From: Mangrovimicrobium sp048323675
GTDB lineage: Bacteria; Pseudomonadota; Gammaproteobacteria; Pseudomonadales; Halieaceae
DNA: 64,000 bases
Direction of reading: 5' to 3'
Assembly: GCF_048323675.1 (NCBI RefSeq)
Contig: NZ_JBLWFK010000008.1
Span: forward strand, 124,001-188,000
Shown: piece after piece, positions 26,748 to 37,001 of the stretch
Layout of the letters: each line of letters begins with the position of its first letter
Numbering within the stretch: the first letter of the stretch is position 1
Made by a program: the position numbers and the translations under genes
The notes under the pieces: model-generated
The model's input: the letters and a program-made list of their open reading frames with translations, nothing else
Databases searched by the model: none
Told to the model about the DNA's origin: nothing

Positions 26748-27436
26748 GGCTGCTCCCCCGCCGCTTCCGGCGCGGCCCCGGCTTCGCCGGCTTCCCGGTG
26801 GGCCGCCTGGTAGGCGAACTTGGCGCGCAGGAAATCCCCCGGTGTTGTTTGCACCCGGCGCAGCCAGCTGGCGCGCAGGGCCTCGTCGGAGAGCGACTGC
26901 TGGTTCATGTCCTGCGGCTTGCCCGCCTTGTCTTCGCCCTTCTGGTCGAACACGGTGTCGTCCGGTTTGTAGGCATCGGCGGATTCCTGTTCGCGCTCCC
27001 TGCCGGCATTGTCGATCAGGGCCTTCCGCGCGCGGGCGAGGGCCATATTGTCAGCGGCAGCCTGCCAGCCCGGGCGGAAGCCCAGGGCCTGCTGGTAACT
27101 GGCGATGGCCTCCTCGTAGGCGCCGTGCATGAGCTGGGCGTTGCCGCGGTTAAATGCACCGACGGCGCCGGGTACCCGGGCAAAGGTAGCGGCCGCCGCC
27201 TTGAAGTCGCCGTCGCGGTACTGGGCGGTACCGATCCGCCAGGGGTCCTGGTAGGTTTGCGCCGCGCTCCGGAACTGCTGCTGCACCATCAGCCGGTCGC
27301 CGCGCCGCGCCGGGTTCATCCAGAAATCGGGATTCGACCAGCTGCCGTAGGCCAGCCAAGCGATGACCAGCGACAACAGCGCGGAGAGCAGGACATGCCT
27401 GCCGCGCAGTCTCGCCGTCCTGACCGCGGCGCTCAC
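26744..27436 (-). CDS. BatC-type TPR protein
   Basis: A 230-residue protein with a membrane helix at about 13-31 (VLLSALLSLVIAWLAYGSW), and TPR units (IGTAQYRDGDFKAAAATFAR and AFNRGNAQLMHGAYEEAIASY). The hydrophilic, charged C-terminal half is typical of BatC-like proteins, which scaffold the Bat complex. It starts with GTG, overlapping the BatAB stop by four bases. BatD follows with another four-base overlap. This coupling supports expression of equal amounts of the three products. Confidence 0.82.
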   Translation of the reverse strand: MSAAVRTARLRGRHVLLSALLSLVIAWLAYGSWSNPDFWMNPARRGDRLMVQQQFRSAAQTYQDPWRIGTAQYRDGDFKAAAATFARVPGAVGAFNRGNAQLMHGAYEEAIASYQQALGFRPGWQAAADNMALARARKALIDNAGREREQESADAYKPDDTVFDQKGEDKAGKPQDMNQQSLSDEALRASWLRRVQTTPGDFLRAKFAYQAAHREAGEAGAAPEAAGEQP

Positions 27437-29403
27437 GCGCGCCCCCCGGCCAGCGGTACCAGCCAGCCGCGACGGAAAAATACCAGCAGCATCAGGGCCA
27501 GCAGCGGGGTCAGCCAGTAACCGCTCTCCGCCCAGCGGGTGTCCGAATCACCGGCCTGGACCGGCGCGAAACGCGCGGCGGTGGCGAGCGCAGCCACGTC
27601 GGAGTCATCGGCTGCCAGTTGCACGGTGTCCGCCCGCACCGCTCGACCCATGGATTTCACGGCATCCAGTTCAGTGCCCCGCAGCAGGGGAGGCCACAGC
27701 CGGACCTCGCTGGAAGAGGCCTTGCGCCAGCGGCGCAGCGCGTCGGCCGCGCCGGGGCTGATCGCATCCGCAATCCAGAGAATGGAACCGCCCCCCGCCT
27801 GGGCCAGCGCCAGGTCGGCGAGCTGCAGGGCCTCGGCAGCGGCATCGCCTTCCACCGGCATCAGCGCGGGATCGAGCGCAGCGGCGAAGGTATCGATGAT
27901 GCCGGCATCGGCGGTCGCCGGCATCACCAGGTGGGCGGAACCCGCGTAGGCGATCAGCGCGCTTTTCGCGCTGCCGCGGGCCGCCAGCAGGTCGTGTATT
28001 TTCTGGGTGGCGCGCTGCAGGCGGCTGGGCTGGATGTCTTCCGTCAGCATCGAAGGCGTTACCTTGACGACAATCGCCAGCGGCGCCGTGTCCTCGGCGA
28101 ATGCCGAGGGCATGCGCTTCCAGCTCGGGCCGGCAATGGCGACAATCGCCAGCAACCAGCACAGGCCGATCCAGGACAGCGGCCCGAGGCGGCGGCCAGC
28201 ACTGGCGTCGCGCCAGAGCAGGCGCAGCAGGTGGGGTGCGACAATCCCCCGCCAGGCGCGCTCCTCCTGGCCTATCCGGCGCAGGCGCCACCAGAGCAGG
28301 CCCGCGGGCAACAGCGCCAGCAACCAGCCCGGGCGCACAAAGTGAAAGGCCAGCAGGGCCGTGCCCAGCAGCGCTGGTGAAAAACCCGCTACGCCCTCGA
28401 CCAGGCGCTTCTCCCGCCCGGGTAGCAAGAGTCCCCGCAGCAGCATACCGACGGCAAAGTAGGCCATCGATACCACCAGCGCCGCGGCCAGGGGCCACCA
28501 GTAGACATCGCGCCGCGGCCGGTGCGAGATTGTCTGCACCTTGCGTGTTTCGAGCTGGTCCAGCTGGTCGTAGATGGCCTGCAGCTGGCTGCGGTCCGTC
28601 GCGTGCGAGTAGATGCCACCGGTAGCGGAAGCCACCTGCTGCAGGGTTTTCTCATCCAGGGCATCCTCGCCCGCCGAACGGGGATCGCCCACCGCCACGC
28701 TGTGGATGACAATGCCCTTGTCCCTGGCAATCTGTGCCGCCTTGTCCGGTGGCACCTGGCTGGCGGTATCGTTGCCATCGGTCAGGGCGATCAACACCCG
28801 TTCGCGCACCGTGCTGCGCTCGAATACGGTAATCGCCAGCCCCAGGGCATCGCCGAAGGCGGTCTGCGGTCCGGCCATGCGTACCTGGGCTTCGTCCAGC
28901 AGTTGCCTGACGACGTCCAGGTCCTCGGTGAATGGCGCCTGCACAAACGCCGCGCTGCCAAACAGGATCAGCCCGACCCGGTCGCCCTGCCGCCGCGCGA
29001 GGAAATCATCCAGCACTTCCTTGACCGCGGTGAGTCGATCGACCTGCCTGCCCTGCGCATCGGTAAAGTCGCGGGTTTCCATCGACCCGGAAAGGTCCAC
29101 CGCCAGCAGCATGTCGCGCACCGGGATCTCCTTGCTCACCGGCGGCTCCACCAATTGCGGCCGCGCCAGCGCCAGCACCGCGCAACACCAGCAAAAACAC
29201 ACCACCAGGAGACGCCACAGGCCACTGCGCGCCACCACCGCGCCGCTGCCGGGCGCGCTGCCGGCCGCCGCAGCGAGCCGTGGCAGGAAAGGCACCTGCA
29301 AGCCGCCGCGACGCACCCGGTGGGGCGGCACCAGCCACCAGACCAGCAGTGGCAGGGGCAGGCAAAGCAGCCACCAGGGCTGGGCGATCGCGAGGTTGCT
29401 CAC
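27433..29403 (-). CDS. BatA-BatB in-frame fusion with two VWA domains
   Basis: A 656-residue protein that reads as two Bat VWA proteins in one frame. The BatA half (1-335) has two N-terminal spans, a VWA domain with intact MIDAS D103-L-S105-G-S107, and a C-terminal span at about 303-325. The BatB half (about 340-656) begins with spans (FVRPGWLLALLPAGLLWWRL) and a second VWA domain. There the MIDAS start is K447-V-T449-P-S451, so the first Asp is replaced. A last span lies near 630-645. I see no stop or frameshift at the join (28404-28350). It starts with GTG, overlapping the DUF4381 stop. Most organisms have two separate genes. Confidence 0.82.
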   Translation of the reverse strand: MSNLAIAQPWWLLCLPLPLLVWWLVPPHRVRRGGLQVPFLPRLAAAAGSAPGSGAVVARSGLWRLLVVCFCWCCAVLALARPQLVEPPVSKEIPVRDMLLAVDLSGSMETRDFTDAQGRQVDRLTAVKEVLDDFLARRQGDRVGLILFGSAAFVQAPFTEDLDVVRQLLDEAQVRMAGPQTAFGDALGLAITVFERSTVRERVLIALTDGNDTASQVPPDKAAQIARDKGIVIHSVAVGDPRSAGEDALDEKTLQQVASATGGIYSHATDRSQLQAIYDQLDQLETRKVQTISHRPRRDVYWWPLAAALVVSMAYFAVGMLLRGLLLPGREKRLVEGVAGFSPALLGTALLAFHFVRPGWLLALLPAGLLWWRLRRIGQEERAWRGIVAPHLLRLLWRDASAGRRLGPLSWIGLCWLLAIVAIAGPSWKRMPSAFAEDTAPLAIVVKVTPSMLTEDIQPSRLQRATQKIHDLLAARGSAKSALIAYAGSAHLVMPATADAGIIDTFAAALDPALMPVEGDAAAEALQLADLALAQAGGGSILWIADAISPGAADALRRWRKASSSEVRLWPPLLRGTELDAVKSMGRAVRADTVQLAADDSDVAALATAARFAPVQAGDSDTRWAESGYWLTPLLALMLLVFFRRGWLVPLAGGRA

Positions 29404-29966
29404 GCCACGTCCTCCAGTACCGGCTCCGGGTCTCCCGCCCGGGTGGCAGCCCGGCCGGCCGGCTCCGCGGCTGACTCCGGCAACACCCGGTGGTGCCTGA
29501 TCCAGTGCCGCAACTGGCTCTCCAGCAGCGCCAGGTCCTGCGCCGCAAGCGCGTTCCCGGCGATACCGTAGTTCACGGCCTCCATCAGCGCCCCGGTCCC
29601 CGCGGCGAACCGGGTACCGCCGGTACGGTCGAGGAATGCAAACCACGCCTCACCGCTCAGCGTCGCCACCCGGGTCCGTGGGAAGGCGGTCAGGGCCACC
29701 CGTTTCAGCAGCACCGACATATGCGCCACCACCTCCCCGGCGTCGTCACCGCGTTCACCACGCTTGCGCAGGGCGGCCAGTTCCGCCAGGGCCTCGCGGC
29801 GGTAGTGATTGCCCTGCCAGCGGATAAAACCGCGCAGTAAGGCCAGTGCCGCCAGCGCTGCGAGTACACCAAGAAGAATCTGCCAGCCAGGCGCCGGCGG
29901 CCACCAGGGCGCGGCAGCGGGCGCGACTATATCGTGCAGCCGGTCGAGGCTCGTGCTATCGCTCAT
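29400..29966 (-). CDS. DUF4381 membrane protein of the Bat operon
   Basis: A 188-residue protein. The N-terminal segment has PPAPGWQILLGVLAALAALA, a membrane helix at about 25-45. The C-terminal domain is cytoplasmic, with YRREALAELAALRKRGER and SGEAWFAFLDRTGG, typical of DUF4381. Such proteins regularly lie between DUF58 and VWA genes in MoxR/Bat clusters. Their biochemical function is not known. ATGA and GTGA overlaps join it to both neighbours. Confidence 0.85.
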   Translation of the reverse strand: MSDSTSLDRLHDIVAPAAAPWWPPAPGWQILLGVLAALAALALLRGFIRWQGNHYRREALAELAALRKRGERGDDAGEVVAHMSVLLKRVALTAFPRTRVATLSGEAWFAFLDRTGGTRFAAGTGALMEAVNYGIAGNALAAQDLALLESQLRHWIRHHRVLPESAAEPAGRAATRAGDPEPVLEDVA

Positions 29967-30941
29967 CGGTGCAGCGCGCCGATGCGCCGGCGCACCTGTT
30001 CGGCGACATCCTCGGCGGTGTTGAGCGGGATCACGGGAATCTGCCGGTGCAGCAGGAAGCGGCGCCCGTCGGCGCGGGTGTCGGCAAATTCATCACGGTA
30101 GCGATCACGCAATCCGCGCTGGCCGGTATCGACTTCCAGTTGCTCGGTACCACCGGCAAACACCAGGGGGCCCGCGGTGGGCAACTCTGCTTCCAGCGCG
30201 TCGTGAACAAAGCCGAAGAGCAGGTCATTGTGCGCGGCGATACGGTTCAGCAGGCGCCGGGATTCCTCGTCCTGGCCACTGCAGTCACTGATGACATTGA
30301 TCAGGCAGTCATGCTTCGCCAATTGGTCACAGCGGCGCAGGACCTCATTGAGCATGGCGGGATTGCTGCCGCTACAACTATCAATAGTGAGGGCGCGGTT
30401 CTGGCTCACGATGGCCTGCAGGATACGCATTACCGCGTTGCGGCTACGCTGGGGACGGATTTCCACGATGTCCGTGTCGTTGAATACCAGGGCGCCGACC
30501 CGGTCCTGCTGTTCCAGCACCCGCCAGGCAGCCAGCGCCGCGGCTTCCGCTGCGGTGACCGATTTCATGCGCTTCACGCTGCCGAAAAACATGGCGGCGC
30601 GCTGGTCGACCAGCAGCAAGGTAGTGCGCTCGCGTTCCTCGGTATAAACGCGGCTGTGGGTTTTGCGGGTTCGCGCGGTGATTTTCCAGTCGATCTGGCG
30701 AATGTCGTCACCGGCCTGGTAGCGGCGAATCTCCTCGAAGTTGAGGCCGCGGCCGCGCAGGCGCGAAGCGTGCCGCCCCGCCAACAGCGAATGCACCGGT
30801 TGCCGCGGCAGGTAGCTGAAGCCCCGGGCGCGGGAACGCATGGCCACCAGGGCTTCCAGACTGGTATACGCCCCTTCGGCGGCATCCTCTGCCGGCGGCC
30901 GGGCAGGGCTGCCCGCCTGGCGGGCCTGTAACTCCCGCTGC

Positions 30942-31910
<969 letters not shown>

Positions 31911-32003
31911 GGGACGTCCGTTGGCGGTATTGATGTCAGCGCGGTATTGCGGGCTGTGGCATACAGCATAGATGAATTTGATTTGCTTCGAGAGCGGAGG
32001 CCA

Positions 32004-32031
32004 ACAAAAAAAGGGGTACGTTGTACCCCTT
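32004..32031 (-). terminator. Rho-independent terminator of the arylsulfatase gene
   Basis: AAGGGGTAC pairs with GTACCCCTT around a three-base loop. On the minus strand a run of T follows directly (the A-run at 32004-32012). It lies about 40 bases after the arylsulfatase stop, in the correct direction, and before the MoxR promoter region. Confidence 0.85.
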
Positions 32032-32070
32032 CTCATTGCGTGAAAGCGCTTGAAGTTGATCAGGCGTGCA

Positions 32071-33663
32071 TCAACGCGGCTTCATCCCTTCCAGTTCGTT
32101 CAGGCGCTTCAGGGCGTCCTGCTGCCGCAGCAGGCCGTAGTTGATACCGGCCGCGTTCAGCGAAGACCCGGTCTGGTAAGGGTAGTCGGTGAAGTCCTTG
32201 AAGAAATCCTTGATCACACTCTGGATAGGCACCAGCAGCCACATCTGTCGGGCGTACCAGTCGAGGTACTGGCCACCTTCGTGGGCTGCCTTTTCATAGG
32301 GGTCCATGCGCAGGTTGGTAATGCCCGCCCAGGAAGTGACCTTGCGGCTACCCATGGCGATATTGCCGTCCTGGACGGCGAAACTGAGCTTCCAGTCGTT
32401 CCAGCGGACGGCGTTCAGGTTACCGCCCTGATCGAAGTACATGATGCGGTCGCGGGGGCCTTTCTCCGCCTGTGCTGTCAGGTAGGGCAGGAAATCGTAA
32501 CCGTCCAGCTTGACCTTGAATTTCTTGCCGTTCAGGCGGGTACCCTTGGAGAGGTCCCCCTTCACGTGGTCATTGCCCGCAACGGAAAGCAGGGTCGGGA
32601 ACCAGTCGAGGTTGGAGATGATCTCGTTGGACACGATGCCGGGCTTGATGTGCCCGGGCCAGCGCACCATCATCGGCACGCGGAAGCCACCCTCCCAGGT
32701 GGTGCCCTTCTCGCTGGCGAACATGGTCATGGCGCCGTCCGGCCACAGGGCGATCTCGGCGCCATTGTCGGTGCTGTAGACCACAATGGTATTGTCGGCG
32801 ACACCCAGCTCATCCAGCAGGTCGAGCAACTGGCCCACGTGGCCGTCGTGTTCCACCATGCCGTCCGCGTGGATGCCCTTGCCGGTGACCCCGTAGGACT
32901 CCGGCTTCAGGTGAGTGAATACGTGCATGCGGGTGGAGTTGAACCAGGTGAAGAAGGGCTTGTCGGCTTTCACCTGGCGCTGGATGAAATCCTTGGCGGC
33001 GGCCAGGAATTCCTCATCCACGGTTTCCATGCGCTTGGTGTTGAGCGGGCCGGTATCCTCGATCCGGCCGTCGGCGAAGGACTTGATCACACCGCGGGGA
33101 CCGTATTTTTTCTTGAACTCCGGGTCCTTCGGATAGAAATATCCCTCCGGCTCTTCCTCCGCGTTCAGGTGGTAGAGGTTGCCGAAGAACTCGTCGAAAC
33201 CGTGGTTGGTCGGGAGGTGCTGATCGCGGTCGCCGAGGTGATTCTTGCCGAACTGGCCGGTGGCGTAACCCTGGTCTTTCAGGGCGTCGGCGATGGTCGG
33301 CATCCAATCGGTGATCCCGTGGGGATCGCCGGGCATGCCAATAGTCAGCAGGCCGGCGCGGAAGGGTTCCTGGCCGACAATAAAGCTGGTGCGCCCCGCG
33401 GTACAGCTCTGCTGGCCGTAGGCGTCGGTAAACAGCATGCCCTCATTGGCAATGCGGTCTATGTTGGGGGTGCGGTAACCCATCAGGCCCTGGGTATAGG
33501 CGCTGATCTGCGGGATGCCGATATCGTCCCCCCAGATCACCAGGATGTTGGGTTTTTTTGCCTGTGCCTGTACTCCCAATGGCACAAGGATAGCCACGGT
33601 AAACAGTATCAGGGTGGATCGCAGTTTGCGTCGCCAGTGGGTAAGAGGTCTGCTGGTATTCAT
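32071..33663 (-). CDS. Exported type I arylsulfatase
   Basis: Sulfate ester hydrolase of 530 residues with a signal peptide (LILFTVAILVPLGVQAQA). The metal-binding NILVIWGDD opens the alkaline-phosphatase-like fold. The sulfatase signature is C87-T-A-G-R91, in which the Cys is converted to formylglycine by a separate maturase, not seen in the window. KNHLGD (K and H) fits further active-site residues. I chose ATG 33663 (GGGAG site, seven-base gap) over the GTG before it. Marine bacteria use such enzymes on algal sulfated compounds, but the substrate here is unknown. Confidence 0.92.
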   Translation of the reverse strand: MNTSRPLTHWRRKLRSTLILFTVAILVPLGVQAQAKKPNILVIWGDDIGIPQISAYTQGLMGYRTPNIDRIANEGMLFTDAYGQQSCTAGRTSFIVGQEPFRAGLLTIGMPGDPHGITDWMPTIADALKDQGYATGQFGKNHLGDRDQHLPTNHGFDEFFGNLYHLNAEEEPEGYFYPKDPEFKKKYGPRGVIKSFADGRIEDTGPLNTKRMETVDEEFLAAAKDFIQRQVKADKPFFTWFNSTRMHVFTHLKPESYGVTGKGIHADGMVEHDGHVGQLLDLLDELGVADNTIVVYSTDNGAEIALWPDGAMTMFASEKGTTWEGGFRVPMMVRWPGHIKPGIVSNEIISNLDWFPTLLSVAGNDHVKGDLSKGTRLNGKKFKVKLDGYDFLPYLTAQAEKGPRDRIMYFDQGGNLNAVRWNDWKLSFAVQDGNIAMGSRKVTSWAGITNLRMDPYEKAAHEGGQYLDWYARQMWLLVPIQSVIKDFFKDFTDYPYQTGSSLNAAGINYGLLRQQDALKRLNELEGMKPR

Positions 33664-33819
33664 CACTGAACTCCCGGTTTGAATGTCAGGCCATCAGGCC
33701 GAAGCGTGACCTTCAGCGTAGTCCAGTATCGGGAAATTTCTATTAAACTTGCTTTAACATTGGCGTCGTTTGAGTTGCTTTGATCAATGACGTGTGTCGA
33801 TCCCGAGCCAAAGCCGTCT

Positions 33820-35400
33820 TCAATCCCGGTCGACAAACTCCCTGACCGCCTCGACAAACACCTGCGAGGCCGGCTCGCGACCCAGCAGCAGGTGGCCGTC
33901 ACTTTCCAACCCGAGGAATTCCGCGCCGGGAATACTGGCGGCGATATCCCTCCCGGTCGCCACGGGAATGCGGTGATCGCCGAGGGAGTGAATCACCAGC
34001 GTCGGCACCGTCACCCGGGCCAGTCGTTGGCGCACATCGATATCGCCAAAGGCCGACAGGAAGCGCACCGCGTTTTCCGGCGAGGTGGTGAGGCGCTGGA
34101 ATTCATTGAACCAGTTGAGTTCGTCGGTGCTCGCGCTGGGCAGGAAGGTGGAGGAGAAAATCTGCCGATAGGCGGGATTGTCCTGGCCCCAGCCCGAGGC
34201 GGTCAGTGTCATTACCGCCTCGCGCTCGCGAATGGTCTGCTCGCTGGCGTTGACCCGCCAGCCCTGGGGGTAACCGCCGAACAGGATCAGCCGGGAGACC
34301 CGTTCGGGGTGGCGCACCGCATACTCGATGGACACCGCAGCACCCTGGGAAATGCCGAGCAGCGCGAAGCGGTCCAGTCCGGCGGTATCGACCACGGTTT
34401 CGAGGTCGGTGACAAAGGCTTCGAAACTGAGGTCCGCCACATCCCAGTCGGAGAGGCCGTTGCCGCGCTCGTCGTAGCGGATGACCTGGTGGTCCCGGGC
34501 CAGTTCCCGGAACAGGGGGCTCCAGATGGGTGCATCCCAGTCCAGTTCGAGGTGGCTCAGCCAGTTGGCCGCCTTGACGATCGGCCTGCCCTCGCCAACG
34601 CTGGCATAGGCGATGCGCACCGCATCCGAGGCTGTACAGAACTGGATTTTCTGGCGGGCGAGAAATTGCCGCGGGGTATCCACTGCGGCCGGGCCGGGCA
34701 CCGCCGCGGCCGCGGGCTGCGGCAACCAGGCGATGCCGGCATTCTGGAATCGCGCAGCCAGTTCCCCGCGCATTGCCGCCGCGTCGGACGCCCGGCCAAA
34801 CTGCTCGAGACGGCTGACCAGGTGGGTCGCCGCGTCGGTACTGTAGGGCTCGCTGGCAGACCAGGCTCGGGCAACCGCCAGCACCCGCTCGGGGGCAAGG
34901 TCCCGGTGAACCGCCAGCCGCCGCAACGCCCGCCCCCTCAGTCGATGGATATCCTCGCGCTCTGCCGTCAGCCAGGCCTGGAACAGCGACTGGTCGGGCA
35001 GGTCCATGCTGTCGAGGAACGGTTCTGCGAGCGCTTCCAACAGGCGGTCCAGGCTGCCGATAGCCAGGTCGGGTGCTTCCAGGTCCGCCGCGAGCGATGC
35101 CAGGTCGACTTCCAGGTCCGGCGCCCCCAGGGACACCCGTTCGCGATCCGCATGCAGGCGTTCACCGGCGTCGTCATTGACCAGTGGCCGGATCTTGCTC
35201 AGGGACCAGCGCAGGGCGCCGCGAGGGTCATCGGGAATCTCCCAGAGTAATTCGCACAAGCGGTCGCGCCGGTGGGGGCGGCCGGTGATCGCCAGGTAGG
35301 CCAGCAGCGCCCGGGTGCGCCGGGATGCCGGCAGCTTCAGGGCTTTGCCGTCGCGCTCCACCGCGAATTCACCCAGGGTGCGTATCCGAAGTTTCCCCAT
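33820..35400 (-). CDS. SARP/BTAD-type regulator fused to an alpha/beta hydrolase
   Basis: A 526-residue fusion. Residues 1-95 form a winged helix of the SARP type (LRIRTLGEFAVERDGKAL, then RRTRALLAYLAITG). About 95-225 resemble a bacterial transcriptional activation domain, all helical. From about 250 an alpha/beta hydrolase follows with a complete triad: S351 in GISQG, D475 in HSLGDHRIP and H503 in SDGHLLL. SARP domains normally regulate by direct DNA binding. The hydrolase could act as a ligand sensor or a real enzyme. No partner is coupled to it; it lies between the arylsulfatase and the GSII-like gene on the same strand. Confidence 0.85.
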   Translation of the reverse strand: MGKLRIRTLGEFAVERDGKALKLPASRRTRALLAYLAITGRPHRRDRLCELLWEIPDDPRGALRWSLSKIRPLVNDDAGERLHADRERVSLGAPDLEVDLASLAADLEAPDLAIGSLDRLLEALAEPFLDSMDLPDQSLFQAWLTAEREDIHRLRGRALRRLAVHRDLAPERVLAVARAWSASEPYSTDAATHLVSRLEQFGRASDAAAMRGELAARFQNAGIAWLPQPAAAAVPGPAAVDTPRQFLARQKIQFCTASDAVRIAYASVGEGRPIVKAANWLSHLELDWDAPIWSPLFRELARDHQVIRYDERGNGLSDWDVADLSFEAFVTDLETVVDTAGLDRFALLGISQGAAVSIEYAVRHPERVSRLILFGGYPQGWRVNASEQTIREREAVMTLTASGWGQDNPAYRQIFSSTFLPSASTDELNWFNEFQRLTTSPENAVRFLSAFGDIDVRQRLARVTVPTLVIHSLGDHRIPVATGRDIAASIPGAEFLGLESDGHLLLGREPASQVFVEAVREFVDRD

Positions 35401-35702
35401 TGCCTACCGCCTTCCTACCACTGAAATCCGGAAGATTCCGCGCTGCTTCACACGCTATACCCACGGCCATTCCTACTGTCCAGCCGGATAATCGCCCCTC
35501 TGTATCCGGGGAGGTACAGCTACCCGGGTCAAGAATTACGCCTTTCGCAGAGTATCATGAGTACACGCAGGCGCATTTCAAAAACGCGATTTTCCGGCAC
35601 ATTCCCCAGTATCCACCGCGGCCGAGCCATCTTCCCAAAGTCCGGCGGGACCCGCGAATTACCGACCGCATGATCACCCTGGCCACCGCGGTGCCGGGAA
35701 AT
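35401..35702. other. Intergenic region with no supported gene
   Basis: About 300 bases lie between the GSII-like stop and the SARP-hydrolase start, both on the minus strand. The promoter of the SARP gene should be here. I see no clear hairpin, repeat or RNA gene. Open frames on the plus strand are extensions of shadows in the neighbouring genes. Confidence 0.5.
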
Positions 35703-36776
35703 TCAGGCCGCCCGCTCGCCCGGTTTCGACAGCAAGCGGCCTATCGCGCCCACCAGGCAACTGGCGACGACATAGGGATCCGCATTGGCCCCGGGGCGGC
35801 GATCCTCCAGGTAGCCCTGGCCCTGCTGGGCGACTGACTGGGGAATCCTGATAGAGGCGCCGCGGTGCGCAACGCCGTAGCTGAACGCGGCGAAGTCCGA
35901 TGTCGATTGTCGACCGGTCAGGCGCTCCGCGAGGCGCTCGCCATAATGACGAAGATGATCGGCATGGACTTCCTCGAGGATATCGATGAGCCGGTAAATG
36001 GCGGCGAGCCCGAGGCCGGGATTCCGCGTCGACAGAGTGGAAAAACTGGTGTGCAGTCCCGCCCCGGCCCAGTCACCCGGCACGGGTTTCGGGTCCAGCG
36101 ATACGCTGACGCCGAGGCGTTCACCGCAGCGGTACAGCAGATAACGCGCTACCCATAGATCGTCCGCTACGCGCAGCGCGCCCGGGTCTTCACCGCGGAA
36201 TCCCCGCTGGCCGACCTGGAATTCCCACTGCCCCGGCATTCCACCGCCATTGCTGCCATAAAACAGGATCCCGGCTTTCACGCAGGCGGTGGCATGCGTG
36301 TCGACAAAATCCCGGCCACGAATGCAGTCACCGCCCACAGCGCAATAGTGTGACCCCTGGGGCCGCGGATTCGAGCCGGGTTCAAAACCCAGCGGCAGCC
36401 CGCTCTCGAACAGCGTGTATTGCTGTTCGAAGCCCAGCCAGGGGGACTCGTTCGCCGCAACGATATCCAGCAGCGCCCGCAGCTGGATACGCTTGTTGGA
36501 GGAGTGGGGCCTGCCGTCCGCGGCAAGGACTTCACACAGCACCAGGAAATGGTGGCCGGGGCGCAGGGGATCCCGGTAGACGCGCACCGGTTGTAACAGG
36601 CAATCGGCGTTGTCGCTGCTGGCCTGGCCCGTGGAGGAACCGTCGAAACCCCAGCTCGGGAAATCCGCCGGTGCGGGGTTGCCGGGCACGCTCACGACGC
36701 GCGCCCTGGAACGAAGTTGGGCGGTCGGGCGGGTACCGTCAATCCAGAGGTACTCCGCAAATACAATGTTGTTCAT
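35703..36776 (-). CDS. Type II glutamine synthetase-like protein with substituted metal ligands
   Basis: A 357-residue protein of the GSII (GlnII, eukaryotic-type) family. It has the N-terminal beta-grasp (LWIDGTRPTAQLRSRARVV, then WGFDGSSTGQA) and the catalytic domain. Conserved parts include DPKPVPGDWAGAGLHTSFST, RGASIRIP and GYLEDRRP. Two usual metal-binding Glu residues differ. The family motif EQEYT is E117-Q-Q119-Y-T. The motif N-x-E-V-MPGQWE is N176-G-G178-G-MPGQWE. E185, H242 and E324 remain. A normal glutamine synthetase reaction is therefore doubtful. The start has an AGGAG site. It is divergent from the S9 peptidase. Confidence 0.85.
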   Translation of the reverse strand: MNNIVFAEYLWIDGTRPTAQLRSRARVVSVPGNPAPADFPSWGFDGSSTGQASSDNADCLLQPVRVYRDPLRPGHHFLVLCEVLAADGRPHSSNKRIQLRALLDIVAANESPWLGFEQQYTLFESGLPLGFEPGSNPRPQGSHYCAVGGDCIRGRDFVDTHATACVKAGILFYGSNGGGMPGQWEFQVGQRGFRGEDPGALRVADDLWVARYLLYRCGERLGVSVSLDPKPVPGDWAGAGLHTSFSTLSTRNPGLGLAAIYRLIDILEEVHADHLRHYGERLAERLTGRQSTSDFAAFSYGVAHRGASIRIPQSVAQQGQGYLEDRRPGANADPYVVASCLVGAIGRLLSKPGERAA

Positions 36777-37001
36777 GGTGGACTCCTGTCGGAATGATTG
36801 TCTTGTCTCTGGCTCCGGAGGGTCCGCCCATCGCGGCCGGATTCCGGGGATCAATGACATCGTCCGGCAAGAGCGTGGAAGGGGCCGTGACCGCAGCGTG
36901 GTAAAGAGCGTGGTAATTGCCCGTAAGTGGCCAAAAATGCGCTGACCGCTGCGAGGCAGTCGTACCCGGCTATACTCTGGAACTTTGCAGGAGGAAACCG
37001 C

